DNA of 64,000 nt, taken from positions 62,001 through 126,000 of the forward strand of contig CAVORH010000001.1 of the NCBI GenBank assembly GCA_963698565.1. The letters are read 5' to 3'. The position numbers and the translations under genes are program-made. Source of the stretch: Sva-07 sp963698565 (GTDB lineage: Bacteria > Actinomycetota > Acidimicrobiia > Acidimicrobiales > Ilumatobacteraceae). The notes under the pieces were generated by a model, which was given only the letters and a program-made list of their open reading frames with translations, was not told the origin of the DNA and made no database searches. Positions 41,569-51,212 of this stretch are shown here, piece after piece (position 1 is the first letter of the stretch; every line of letters starts with the position of its first letter).

Positions 41569-44535
41569 GTGACGATCTCGGCGGCTCTGGTCGCACCTCC
41601 CGACGCGCTGGGCGCCCTCGCTGCGGCGATCGCCGAGGCGAAGGGCTCCGACCCGCTCGCGCCCGTCACCGTCGCCGTGCCCACCAACACCTGCGGGGTG
41701 ATGGCCCGGCGGGCCCTCGGCCGCGCGGGCGGAGTGGTCGGCGTCGACATGGTCACGCTCAACCGGCTCGCCGAACTCGTCGCCGGCCCGGGGCTCGCTG
41801 CCGCCGGCCGTTCACCCATGTCGACACCGGTCGTCGACCTGGCGATCGGCGCCGTCCTCGCCGACGATCCCGGTCCGTTCGGTCCGATGGCCACGCACCC
41901 GTCCACGGTCGTCGCCCTACGAGAGCTCCACGGCGAACTCCGCCTCGCCGGTCCGGCGGCGCGCCATCGTCTCGGCGAGGAATCGCAACGGGGGCGACAG
42001 GTACTGCGGGTGAGTGATGCGGTCACCGCTGCACTCGAGGCCGACTGGTACGACGAGGCCGACCTGTTCTCCCTCGCCACCTCGATCGTCGAGCGTGATC
42101 TCCCCGACGGCCTGCGCAATCTCGTGCTGTACCTGCCGAGCGAGCTGTCCGGCCTCGCACTCGCCTTCGTCCGAGCGCTCGGGCGTCACCTCCCCGTCGA
42201 CCTGGTGATGCAGCTCACCGGCGAGCCCTCCGCCGATGCCGACGCACGAGCGATCATCACCGAACTCGACGCGATCGTCCGCGCCGGCGAGCCGGTCGCC
42301 CCGGCGGCGCGACCCACGGCGATCATCTCGAGCACCGACGCCGACGACGAGACCCGCGCCGCTGTCCGCGTGGTCCTCGACGCCGCCCGAGCCGGCACCC
42401 CGTTCGAGCGCATCGCCGTCCTGTGGCCCGCGCAGCGCCCGTACGCACGGCTCGTCGAACACCACCTCACCACGGCCGAGATCCCCTGGAACGGCCGACC
42501 CGGCACCACCGTCGTCGAACGCCTCGCACCGCGTCTCGTGCTCGACCTGCTCGACGTCGACCGTCGAGGGCTTCGTCGGCGCAACCTCTTCGACCTGCTC
42601 GCCGACGTGCCCGCCCGTGACGCCGACGGCGCCTACCTGCCCACAGCGAGCTGGGAGCGCGTGAGCCGCGCCGCCGGCATCGCGCGCGACGACGACTGGG
42701 ACCGCCGCCTCGGGGCGATCGCCACCAGCGAACGATGGTCGGCCTCGGCGACGTCCCTGCGGTCGTACGTTGCCGAACTCCGCGCCGAACTCGGCCGGCC
42801 CTCCGCACGCCGTCGGTGGGCGGAGTGGTCGACCTGGTGCAACGACCAGGTCGAGCGGTGGCTCGGCCGACACACGATCGAGCGCCTGCCCGAAGCCGAG
42901 TACCGGGCCTGGGAGGCGCTGACCCTCGCCCTCGACCGCCTCGGCCACCTCGATCCGATCGGCGAGCCGGTCACCCGCCACCAGTTCCGAACCACCCTCG
43001 AAGCCGAACTCGACGCCAGCCCGGCGCGCGAAGGCCGAGTCGGCAACGGCGTCACCGTCGGGCCGCTCGCTGGTGCCGTCGGGCTCGACGTCGACGTGGT
43101 CGTCGTGGTCGGCGCGGCCGACGGTCTGCTCCCGCCGACCCCGCGGAGCGACCCGCTGCTGTCGGAGGCCGATCGCGAACTGGCGGGCCTTCCCACCGCC
43201 GACGCCCTGGCGACCAGGATGCACCGCCTCCTCCTCGCCACGCTCGCAACGAGCACCGTCACCCTCACCCACCCCCGCGGCGACCTGCGCGCCACTGCGC
43301 AGCTGCAACCATCACGATGGATCGGCGACTGGATCGACGAGGTGGGGGTCCGTGCGATCGCCTCGCACCACGCAGGCATCGAGACCACCGAGTTCCCGGC
43401 CACGCCCACCGAACACCGGCTGCGCGCCCGTTACCACCGGGTTCGCAGTGGAACGCCCCTCGATCGGTTCATCGATCCGACGACCGACGCGGTGCTCGCC
43501 CGAGGTCTCGCCCTGCGAGACGCACGTGCGAGCGACGAACTCACCGAGTTCGACGGCGACCTGAACGGAGCCGCTCCCCCGATGCTCGACGGCCCGGTGT
43601 CACCGAGCCGACTGGAGGCCTGGGTTGCGTGCCCGCACGCGTACTTCGCCCACTATCTGCTCGAGGTCGACCCGATCGAGGAGCCGGGAGCCGAGATCAG
43701 CATCACGGCGCGCGACCGTGGCTCGGCACATCACCGGGCGCTCGACCTCTTCCACGCGCAGGTGGTCGACGGCACCCTGCCGCAGCCGTCGGCCGAAGGG
43801 TGGACCGACGAACATCGTGCGGCGCTGATCGCCGCCTTCGACGAGGTGTGCGAGACCACCGAGCGGCGCGGGCGAACGGGTCGCCCCGCGTTCTGGGCCG
43901 ACGAGCGCACGCGCATGTGCGCCGACCTGCTCGACTGGCTCGATCACGACAGCCGGTTCGTCCGCCAGCGCGGATCGACGGTGTTGGCCTCCGAGCTGCG
44001 CTTCGGCGGCGACGGCGCGGTGGTGATCCGGCTCCCCGACGGCCGGCCGATCGAGCTGCAGGGTTCGATCGACCGCGTCGACCGCACCCGCGACGGCGCA
44101 CTCGTCGTCACCGACCACAAGACCGGCGGCCGATCGAAGTACAAGGACCTGTCGGCCGACGACCCCACGGCGGGCGGCACCCTGTTCCAGTTGCCGAGCT
44201 ACGCAGCCGCCGCACGCGCACGCTTCGGCGGCGACGACACCGTGGTCCACGCCGAGTACGGCCTGATGCGCAAGGGCGGCTACGAGCGCCCGGGCTACCT
44301 GATCACCTCGGAGGTCGATGCCCGTGTCGCTGCGTCCCTCGGCGCCGTCGTGGCCGGGATCGAGGCCGGGTTCTTCCCGAACCGCCCCGAACGGCCCGGA
44401 TTCCGTTTCTACGTCTCGTGCGAGTACTGCGAGCCGGACCATCTCGGCACCGCCGAGCGATGGCCCGAGTGGGAACGCAAACGCCACGACCCACGGCTCG
44501 CCGCCTGGTTCGGACCGGACGGCGACGGCACATGA
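41569..44535 (+). CDS. AddB/RecB-like PD-(D/E)XK nuclease family protein
   Basis: A 988-residue partner of the AddA-like helicase downstream, for end resection of double-strand breaks. The N-terminal helicase-like part is degenerate: VAVPTNTCGVMARR stands where a Walker A would be. The C-terminal nuclease has LQGSIDRVDRTRDGALVVTDHKTGG (residues ~833-857) with the D...DxK core. Cys688 (ACPHAYF), Cys951 and Cys954 (CEYC) recall the Fe-S staple of AddB, but I see only three of the four Cys. The GTG start at 41569 fits the promoter. Confidence 0.88.
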   Translation: MTISAALVAPPDALGALAAAIAEAKGSDPLAPVTVAVPTNTCGVMARRALGRAGGVVGVDMVTLNRLAELVAGPGLAAAGRSPMSTPVVDLAIGAVLADDPGPFGPMATHPSTVVALRELHGELRLAGPAARHRLGEESQRGRQVLRVSDAVTAALEADWYDEADLFSLATSIVERDLPDGLRNLVLYLPSELSGLALAFVRALGRHLPVDLVMQLTGEPSADADARAIITELDAIVRAGEPVAPAARPTAIISSTDADDETRAAVRVVLDAARAGTPFERIAVLWPAQRPYARLVEHHLTTAEIPWNGRPGTTVVERLAPRLVLDLLDVDRRGLRRRNLFDLLADVPARDADGAYLPTASWERVSRAAGIARDDDWDRRLGAIATSERWSASATSLRSYVAELRAELGRPSARRRWAEWSTWCNDQVERWLGRHTIERLPEAEYRAWEALTLALDRLGHLDPIGEPVTRHQFRTTLEAELDASPAREGRVGNGVTVGPLAGAVGLDVDVVVVVGAADGLLPPTPRSDPLLSEADRELAGLPTADALATRMHRLLLATLATSTVTLTHPRGDLRATAQLQPSRWIGDWIDEVGVRAIASHHAGIETTEFPATPTEHRLRARYHRVRSGTPLDRFIDPTTDAVLARGLALRDARASDELTEFDGDLNGAAPPMLDGPVSPSRLEAWVACPHAYFAHYLLEVDPIEEPGAEISITARDRGSAHHRALDLFHAQVVDGTLPQPSAEGWTDEHRAALIAAFDEVCETTERRGRTGRPAFWADERTRMCADLLDWLDHDSRFVRQRGSTVLASELRFGGDGAVVIRLPDGRPIELQGSIDRVDRTRDGALVVTDHKTGGRSKYKDLSADDPTAGGTLFQLPSYAAAARARFGGDDTVVHAEYGLMRKGGYERPGYLITSEVDARVAASLGAVVAGIEAGFFPNRPERPGFRFYVSCEYCEPDHLGTAERWPEWERKRHDPRLAAWFGPDGDGT

Positions 44536-44548
44536 GCGGAGGCGACGC

Positions 44549-47500
44549 ATGAACCCGCCCGACCACACCGCCCGGGTGCGCATCAGCGACGACCTCGACG
44601 CCACCTTGTTCGTCGAGGCCGGCGCCGGCGCCGGCAAGACCAGCTCGCTCGTCGCGCGCATCGTCAACCTCGTGAAGTCCGGTGTGCCGATCACGGCGAT
44701 CGCCGCGATCACGTTCACCGAGAAGGCAGCGGCGGAGCTGCGCAGCCGGACCCGGAGTCGGCTGGCCGACGACGGTGGCCCCGAGGCGCTCGCCGCCCTC
44801 GACCGGCTCGACCACGCCCCGATCGGCACACTGCACTCGTTCGCCCGACGCATCCTGTTCGACTTCCCGATCGACGCCGGCCTCCCACCGGGGTTCTCCG
44901 TGCTCGACGAACTCGAGAGCGGCCTGGCGTTCGAGGAGCAGTGGGACGACCTGCTCGACCGGCTGCTCGACGACCCCGATCCCGCAGGCGGGCTCGTCGA
45001 GGGCGGCCGGGCGCTCGTGGAACTGTGCGAGTTCGACGGCTTCGGGCTCGACAAGGGCGCCCGCCGAATGGCCGAGGACTTCCGGTCCAACTGGGACCTC
45101 GTGCACGATCGTGTCGATCTCACCGATCCGGGTCCCCTGCGCGTCGATCTCGATCCGGTGATCGCACTCGGTCGGCTGATCGCCGCCACGCCGGTTCCCG
45201 CCGACGACACCCAGGCCGGGCTCACCACCGAGATCGGCGCGCTCGTCGACCAGCTCGCGTCCACCGACAGCGTTCGCACCCGCCTCGAGCTGATCGTCGA
45301 ACTCGATCGCCGCTTCGGGCACTGGGGCGGCCTCAAGCAGCTCCCCGGCGCCAAGGGCAAGTGGAAGGCAACGTTCGGCGTCGACGGGCCGGCGAGCCTC
45401 GAGGCGCTCCAGTCGCTCGAGATCGATCTCGGCGCCGCCGCGCGACGGGTCCTCGAACACGTCCGCCGGCACCGCCGGCTCCTGCTCGGCGCCGTCCTCG
45501 GGAGATTCGTGCTCGACGCGGCGGCCGAGCGCGCACGCGCCGGCCTGCTCGAGTTCCACGACCTGCTGGTGCTCGCCCGTCGGCTGCTCGCCGAACGTCC
45601 GCCCGTCCGCCGGCTGCTGCACGAGCGGTACCAACGTCTCCTGCTCGACGAGTTCCAGGACACCGATCCGATCCAGCTGGAGATCGCGGTCCGCCTCACC
45701 GCCGCTCCGAACGACCCGGCCCAGGATGTCGTCGCTGTTGACGGTGCCGGCCCACCGTCGTGGCGACAGCTCACCCCACTCCCCGGACGTCTCTTCATCG
45801 TGGGCGATCCGAAACAGTCGATCTACCGCTTCCGCCGAGCCGACATCTCCCAGTACCTCCGCGCCGCCGACCAGGTCGGGGCCGATCGGGTCACCCTGTC
45901 GGCCAACTTCCGCTCCACCCGGGCCGTGATCGACTTCGCCAACGACGTCTTCGGGAAGTTGATCAGCTTCGAAGCCGACACACAGCCGGCGTTCCAACCG
46001 CTCGACGCATGTCGCCCCGACGACCTGCTCTCCCACGGAACGGTGTCGGTACTCGGCGTCGAGCGTCATCACGATCTCACGCCGCGGAGCCGGGCGGGCG
46101 AGATGGGTGCTGCCGATGCGCTGCGCGAGCGCGAGGCGCGCGACGTGGCGGCCACCGTGTCGACCGCGCTCGCAGCAGGCTGGCCGGTCCACGACGAGGT
46201 CGACGGAGGCCTGCGACCGTGCCGCCCCGGCGACATCTGCGTGCTGCTGCCCACGCGGATCTCCCTGCCCTCACTCGAGGCCGAGCTCAGCCGCGCTCGT
46301 CTCGCGTACCGGGCCGAGAACTCCTCGGTCGTGTACGCCACCGCCGAGATCCGCCACCTGATGATGGCGCTCCGCGCCGCCGACGACCCGACCGACGAGC
46401 TGACGCTGATCGAGGCGTTGCGCAGCCCGCTCTACGGGTGCAGCGACGTCGAACTCTGGGACTGGAAACGGCTCGGCGGTTCCTGGAATCCGTGGGCGAC
46501 ACCGCCCGAACAGCTCGTCGACCACCCGGTCCACGAGGCGATCGGGCACGTCCGCTCGATCGCCGAACGCATCGGCTGGACATCGCCCGCCGATCTCCTG
46601 GCAGCGGTCGCCGACGAACGCCGCTCGTTCGACCTGGCGCTGGCAGGCGCCGACGCTCGCGACGTGTGGCGCCGCCTGCGGTACGTCATCGAGCAGGCGC
46701 GGGCCTGGGCCGATGCCGGTGGCCACGGGGTGCGCCGGTATCTGCAGTGGGCGGCACTCCAGGCGTCGGAGAGTCGGATCGCCGACACGATCCTGCCCGA
46801 GCACGACCACGACGCCGTCCGGGTGATGACGATCCACGCAGCCAAGGGGCTCGAGTTCCCGATCACGATCGTGGCGGGCCTCACCACCAAGCCCCGACGC
46901 GTCACCACCAACGGCGTCGTCTGGGCGAACGACACGTGGATGCTCGCCGGACGCGGCGACGACGGCGTGTTCGTCGCCCACCAACCGATCGACGAACAGA
47001 TGGGCGACGCCGAACGCCGTCGCCTGCTCTACGTCGCCTGCACCAGGGCATCGGATCACCTCGTCGTCTCGCTGCACCGTGGTGCGCCCACGAAGGCGAA
47101 CGAGACCTACGACGACTGGGGCCCGCTCACCTCCGCCGAGCTGATGTTCGCAGCGGGAGCCGCCGACCCTGCCTCCGGGGCGCAGTCGGTGGCCTTCGAC
47201 ATCCAGGAGATCGACACCCCCGTCCCGATCGTCGGCGACCTCGAGTGGAGCGAGCCAGCCGACTGGGCTGCCGAGCGGACCGAGGTGTTGCGCCGGGCCT
47301 CGCGACGCACGGGCATCGCCGCCACCCGCCTCTCGGAGGAGCTGGCGGCCGTCGGTGACCGAGACGCGATCGACGATCCCGGCCTCGACAAACGTCCGGT
47401 CAACGTCGATCTGCCACCGTGGCAGCGCGGACGGTACGGCACGAGCATCGGGCGCGCCGTCCACGGGGTGTTGCAGTTCTGCGACCTCGCGTCCGGCGAC

Positions 47501-47965
47501 GACATCGAGAACCTCGCACGGGCGCAGTGCGCCGCGGAGGGTGTGATCGGCCTCGACGAGCGGGTGGCTGCGCTCGCCCGTTCCGTGCTCACGACGCCGA
47601 TCGTCCGTCAGGTCGTCGCGGGGGCGCCGCACTGGCGCGAACTGTTCGTCGCCGCTCCGGTCGGCGACCGGATCCTCGAGGGCTACGTCGACCTGCTGGT
47701 GCGAACACCAGACGGGCTCGTGATCGTCGACTACAAGACCGACCAGTGGTCGGGCCCGGTGCAGACCGCGGAACGCGTCGGCCGCTACCGGATGCAACTG
47801 GCGGCCTACGGGGCCGCACTGGCGACCACGCTCGGTGAGCCGATCACCGGCGGCATCCTGGTGCGCTGCATCGCCGATGGTCACGCCGAGCAGATCGACA
47901 TCGACGACTGGGACGGTGCGCTCGCCGAGATCGCCGCGGCAGTCGGCGTGACCGCCACCGGATGA
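44549..47965 (+). CDS. AddA-like helicase-nuclease (UvrD family, C-terminal PD-(D/E)XK)
   Basis: A 1138-residue superfamily 1A motor. Walker A is EAGAGAGKTSSL with Lys30; motif Ia is AAITFTEKAAAELRSR; motif II is LLLDEFQDTD; GDPKQSIYRFRRADI and TIHAAKGLEFPITIVAG follow. The C-terminal nuclease shows EGYVDLLVRTPDGLVIVDYKTD. With the preceding gene it forms an AddAB-type enzyme, the functional stand-in for RecBCD that loads RecA. The gap between the two genes is 13 bp. Confidence 0.93.
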   Translation: MNPPDHTARVRISDDLDATLFVEAGAGAGKTSSLVARIVNLVKSGVPITAIAAITFTEKAAAELRSRTRSRLADDGGPEALAALDRLDHAPIGTLHSFARRILFDFPIDAGLPPGFSVLDELESGLAFEEQWDDLLDRLLDDPDPAGGLVEGGRALVELCEFDGFGLDKGARRMAEDFRSNWDLVHDRVDLTDPGPLRVDLDPVIALGRLIAATPVPADDTQAGLTTEIGALVDQLASTDSVRTRLELIVELDRRFGHWGGLKQLPGAKGKWKATFGVDGPASLEALQSLEIDLGAAARRVLEHVRRHRRLLLGAVLGRFVLDAAAERARAGLLEFHDLLVLARRLLAERPPVRRLLHERYQRLLLDEFQDTDPIQLEIAVRLTAAPNDPAQDVVAVDGAGPPSWRQLTPLPGRLFIVGDPKQSIYRFRRADISQYLRAADQVGADRVTLSANFRSTRAVIDFANDVFGKLISFEADTQPAFQPLDACRPDDLLSHGTVSVLGVERHHDLTPRSRAGEMGAADALREREARDVAATVSTALAAGWPVHDEVDGGLRPCRPGDICVLLPTRISLPSLEAELSRARLAYRAENSSVVYATAEIRHLMMALRAADDPTDELTLIEALRSPLYGCSDVELWDWKRLGGSWNPWATPPEQLVDHPVHEAIGHVRSIAERIGWTSPADLLAAVADERRSFDLALAGADARDVWRRLRYVIEQARAWADAGGHGVRRYLQWAALQASESRIADTILPEHDHDAVRVMTIHAAKGLEFPITIVAGLTTKPRRVTTNGVVWANDTWMLAGRGDDGVFVAHQPIDEQMGDAERRRLLYVACTRASDHLVVSLHRGAPTKANETYDDWGPLTSAELMFAAGAADPASGAQSVAFDIQEIDTPVPIVGDLEWSEPADWAAERTEVLRRASRRTGIAATRLSEELAAVGDRDAIDDPGLDKRPVNVDLPPWQRGRYGTSIGRAVHGVLQFCDLASGDDIENLARAQCAAEGVIGLDERVAALARSVLTTPIVRQVVAGAPHWRELFVAAPVGDRILEGYVDLLVRTPDGLVIVDYKTDQWSGPVQTAERVGRYRMQLAAYGAALATTLGEPITGGILVRCIADGHAEQIDIDDWDGALAEIAAAVGVTATG

Positions 47966-47970
47966 CCGCC

Positions 47971-49410
47971 TCAGTCCACCCCGAGGCGGATCACCGGGAT
48001 GTCCCAGGCGGCGGCGAGCGAGTCGAGGGCGGCTCGATGTTCGCCGTACACGATGCCCACGTGGTGTTCGAGCCCGCGACCGAACACCGTCGCCAGGACC
48101 GACGCCACCGGTTGATCCCACCGCAGCACCGCGCAGGTCCCCTGGAACGGTCGGGGCCGCTGGAGGATCTCACCGCCACCGATCACCATCGACAGGTCGC
48201 CACCGGCCTGGCTCAGCCGGGCGATCGTCACCCGGCCCGGCCGGAGCGCGAACTGGTTGGCGAGTGCACGGTGGCGGTTGGGATGGGTGATCGCCACCGG
48301 GCGTACGTCCGGGTCGGCGAGCGTCACCGACGCCACGCCGCAGTGCCAGACCACCGAGGTGTCGTCACCCTCGTCGCTGTCGACCAGGTCGGCGACGAAC
48401 GGGTCGGACCCTCCGATCTCGCGAAGGAGCAGCGCCGTGGCAGCACCGTAGAGGTCGGCCTCGCACACCCCCGGCACGCCGTCCTCGGTGAGCATCGCCA
48501 TCGGCGTGCAGACCGCTCCCCCGTACTCGGTCATGCACTCCGGCCAGCACCGTGTCGCGAGCGCTGACCATCCATACCGGTCTGCGAGCGTGCGCAGGCC
48601 TGCGTGGAGGGCAACGCTCTCGTCGAGACCGGCACTGGCGGTGTCGGCGTCGAGATCCATCGCCGACCGCACCCGCTCGATCGTGGCGGTGCGTACCGAA
48701 GCGGGAGTCGCGTCGGCCTCGGCGAACAGCGTCGGGAGCGGAACCCGATCGACCTCGATGCCCGTGATGTCGCGCATCTCGTCGATGTTGCCCGCGCATG
48801 GCTCGAAGCCGATCGGCGGCTCACCGACCACGCCGATCCGGCGGCTGCTCAGCCGTGCCGCGATCGAACGGCCCTCCTCGACCCCCACCTCCGTCCGGGG
48901 CGGCACGTCATGGCTGACCGCCGCGGGGGCGACATCAGCCACGCGTTCGATCGCCCGGGCGACCGTGTCGGCAGCAGACTCGACCGATGGGTCCGCATGC
49001 ACGAACTCGACGCGATGGAAGCGCCGCCGGAGCAGGTACGCGGCCAGATTGGCTCCGCAGAGCGAGTTGAGGCGGAGGCGGTCACCGGTGCGGGCCTCCG
49101 GGAACGACCACACGACGATCGGCACGCCGAGACGGGTGGCAACCCGTCCGACCAGAGAGGAGTCGCTGAAGGTGGCCTGCAGGACCACCGCCACATCCGG
49201 GGCACCGGCGTTGCTCGCCAGTGCGTCGTCGAGCAGCATGTCGAGCTCACCGATGTCGGTCAGGATCGATTGGTTGCCCACGGGCTCCGCACCGAGCCCG
49301 ACGAGCACATCCGTGGCCGCGGCCACCTGGTGCGCTCCGAGTTCGAGGTCGAACGTGGGCCGTCCGATCGGGACCACGAGGATCCGGCGTCGTTCTTTCG
49401 TGTCGGTCAT
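47971..49410 (-). CDS. L-fucose/L-arabinose isomerase-like sugar isomerase
   Basis: A 479-residue protein of the FucI/AraA superfamily, ketol isomerases that need a divalent metal. Features: an N-terminal Rossmann-like part (ILVVPIGRPTFDLELG, VAVVLQATFSDSSLVG) and LCGANLAAYLLRR. A C-terminal beta domain follows, with WPECMTEYGGAVCTPMAMLTEDG and an Asp-rich lid. The substrate is not evident; some superfamily members act on C6-modified sugars, including sulfoquinovose. The next gene upstream is a PfkB kinase overlapping by ATGA, giving an isomerase-kinase pair. Confidence 0.78.
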   Translation of the reverse strand: MTDTKERRRILVVPIGRPTFDLELGAHQVAAATDVLVGLGAEPVGNQSILTDIGELDMLLDDALASNAGAPDVAVVLQATFSDSSLVGRVATRLGVPIVVWSFPEARTGDRLRLNSLCGANLAAYLLRRRFHRVEFVHADPSVESAADTVARAIERVADVAPAAVSHDVPPRTEVGVEEGRSIAARLSSRRIGVVGEPPIGFEPCAGNIDEMRDITGIEVDRVPLPTLFAEADATPASVRTATIERVRSAMDLDADTASAGLDESVALHAGLRTLADRYGWSALATRCWPECMTEYGGAVCTPMAMLTEDGVPGVCEADLYGAATALLLREIGGSDPFVADLVDSDEGDDTSVVWHCGVASVTLADPDVRPVAITHPNRHRALANQFALRPGRVTIARLSQAGGDLSMVIGGGEILQRPRPFQGTCAVLRWDQPVASVLATVFGRGLEHHVGIVYGEHRAALDSLAAAWDIPVIRLGVD

Positions 49411-50360
49411 GTTGCTGCCACCTCTCTGGCGATCGGCGATTGGCCGACCAGGTCGTCGACCTCGATGCGGTTCGGAATACCTGCACGTGCTCCCGGTCGA
49501 GTGCACTTGAGGGCCGCCGCCGCCGATGCGAAGGCGAACGCGCGAGCCTCGTCGGCACCTTCCGCGAGCGCCAACGTGACGGCACCGTGGAACACGTCAC
49601 CGGCCCCGGTGGTGTCGACGGCGTCGACGTCGAACGCACCGAGCGAACACACGTCGTCACCGTCGATCCAGGCCACGCCCCGGGCACCGAGCGTGACCGA
49701 CACGTGGGCGCCGGTGTCCTGCGCAACCCGGCGGAGCCCATCGGTCGGCGAGGACGTCCCGGTGAGCTCCCGCAGCGCATCCTCGCTGAAGACCAGGTGG
49801 GACGCCAGATCGAAGCACGTGGCGATCACCGCGGAATCGACGGCCGAACGGTCGACGTCGACCACGCCGGGCAGGTTGCGGCGACGAGCGAGCGACAAGG
49901 CGGACGACGTCCCATCAGGCCAGCGCCCGTCGACGAGCACGGCGCCGCAGACGACATCGTCGAGGTCAGGACACGGCTGGGCGAGCAGTTCCGCCGGGCT
50001 GTGGTTGACGATCGTCCGGGCGCCCTCCGCCGACACGATCACGGCCGAGAACGGCGTCGACACGTCGCCCACCCGCCGGACGAAGCGGGTGTCGACATGC
50101 TCGGCGCGGAGCCCGGCGAGGACGTTGCCCCCGGTCTCGTCGTCTCCGATCACGCTGGCGAGCACCGCGGTGCCCCCGAGACGCGACACGGTGACCGCCG
50201 CGTTCGCCGCCAGACCACCCCCGACGACATCGTGGCGCTGCGCTGCATGCTTGCGACCGACGACGAGGTCGTCGGCGATGGTCAGGACGTGGTCGAGCGT
50301 GGCCTGGCCGACGCACAGCACCGATGCGACGCTCGTCACGGCGCGACGGCGGGAATCCAT
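49407..50360 (-). CDS. PfkB-family carbohydrate kinase
   Basis: A 317-residue ribokinase-fold sugar kinase. VVGGGLAANAAVTVSRLGG near residue 45-63 is signature 1 and VDAVDTTGAGDVFHGA near 244-259 signature 2, with the catalytic Asp and anion hole. It phosphorylates a sugar or sugar phosphate. Its stop overlaps the isomerase ATG, so the two products act in order: isomerase then kinase. No aldolase is adjacent, so the pathway is incomplete here. Confidence 0.9.
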   Translation of the reverse strand: MDSRRRAVTSVASVLCVGQATLDHVLTIADDLVVGRKHAAQRHDVVGGGLAANAAVTVSRLGGTAVLASVIGDDETGGNVLAGLRAEHVDTRFVRRVGDVSTPFSAVIVSAEGARTIVNHSPAELLAQPCPDLDDVVCGAVLVDGRWPDGTSSALSLARRRNLPGVVDVDRSAVDSAVIATCFDLASHLVFSEDALRELTGTSSPTDGLRRVAQDTGAHVSVTLGARGVAWIDGDDVCSLGAFDVDAVDTTGAGDVFHGAVTLALAEGADEARAFAFASAAAALKCTRPGARAGIPNRIEVDDLVGQSPIAREVAAT

Positions 50361-50414
50361 GTGCTCAAGTGTCGGCGGCGGCCGTCGGCCGTGCCAGGGG
50401 CGAACGACCCGCTG

Positions 50415-51176
50415 TCAGTGTGCGCTGGTCGGCTCTCGCTCGGCGACGTCCGGTTCCCTCGGACGGTGCGAGCGGACCCGCACGGCTCGATGGTCCGGCA
50501 CCGGTGTGACGGCCGCCCGGCCGAGTTGCCACATCCCCGACAATGCGAGCCGGCCGAACATCTTCAGCACGACGAGAGCGAGCAGTGCTGCGAACACGAG
50601 CGCCGCCGGCACGGCGAGCGTCGCGAGGAGCAGCCGCCGGTCCTCGGTCATGAGGCTGAGGACCCCGGAGTCGACGCTCGTGCCGTCGACGTTGAGCGTC
50701 CTCACCGGATCGTCGATGGTCGGGCACACCAGGGCGGAGTCGTCGACGCCGACCACGTCGTTGCCCCCGAAGGTGGGCTCGGGCGGCCGAACCGCCGACG
50801 ACAGACTGCCGTACACCGGGTCGAACCCGGCTCCGACCAGGTACTGGTCGCCCTCGACGAGGAATCGGTAGTCGTCGCCGTAGCGGATGTCGATCAGCCC
50901 GTCGACCGCCCAGGGGCTCGCCGAACCCGCCCGGATCTGGTCGATCCGGAAGCGCACGACCTGCACGACGTCGTCCTTGCCGATCATCGTGCCGACGAAG
51001 ACGACAGCGGCTGGATCGGGGCGTGCGCAACCGACCGGCAGGGGGATCAATGGCTCGGTCTGTTGCCCGTCGGAGGGTTCCGGGGGCGGTGCCGCATCGG
51101 CCGGCCCTGCCGGAACTGCGAACGACGCTGCGCACGTCAGGCCGATCAGGCCGATGCGAAGCAGACGCCGGGTCAC
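50415..51176 (-). CDS. secreted, membrane-anchored protein, unknown
   Basis: A 253-residue exported protein. The signal peptide (RLLRIGLIGLTCAASFAVPAGPADA) has a predicted cleavage after ADA. An outer domain with two Cys contains VVFVGTMIGKDDVVQVVRFRIDQI and a YLVGAGFDPVYGSLSS motif. One C-terminal helix follows (LLLATLAVPAALVFAALLALVVL, about residues 184-206), then a basic cytoplasmic tail. The pattern is of an anchored surface protein. I cannot assign a function. Confidence 0.7.
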   Translation of the reverse strand: MTRRLLRIGLIGLTCAASFAVPAGPADAAPPPEPSDGQQTEPLIPLPVGCARPDPAAVVFVGTMIGKDDVVQVVRFRIDQIRAGSASPWAVDGLIDIRYGDDYRFLVEGDQYLVGAGFDPVYGSLSSAVRPPEPTFGGNDVVGVDDSALVCPTIDDPVRTLNVDGTSVDSGVLSLMTEDRRLLLATLAVPAALVFAALLALVVLKMFGRLALSGMWQLGRAAVTPVPDHRAVRVRSHRPREPDVAEREPTSAH

Positions 51177-51212
51177 CCGGCCAGGCTAACGATCCGGTCG
51201 CGTCCGCGAACG

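Noticed and set aside
47971..50360. firm call of a sulfoquinovose pathway
   Set aside because: Only the isomerase and kinase families fit; no aldolase, transaldolase or sulfosugar-specific importer is adjacent, so it is kept as an idea only.
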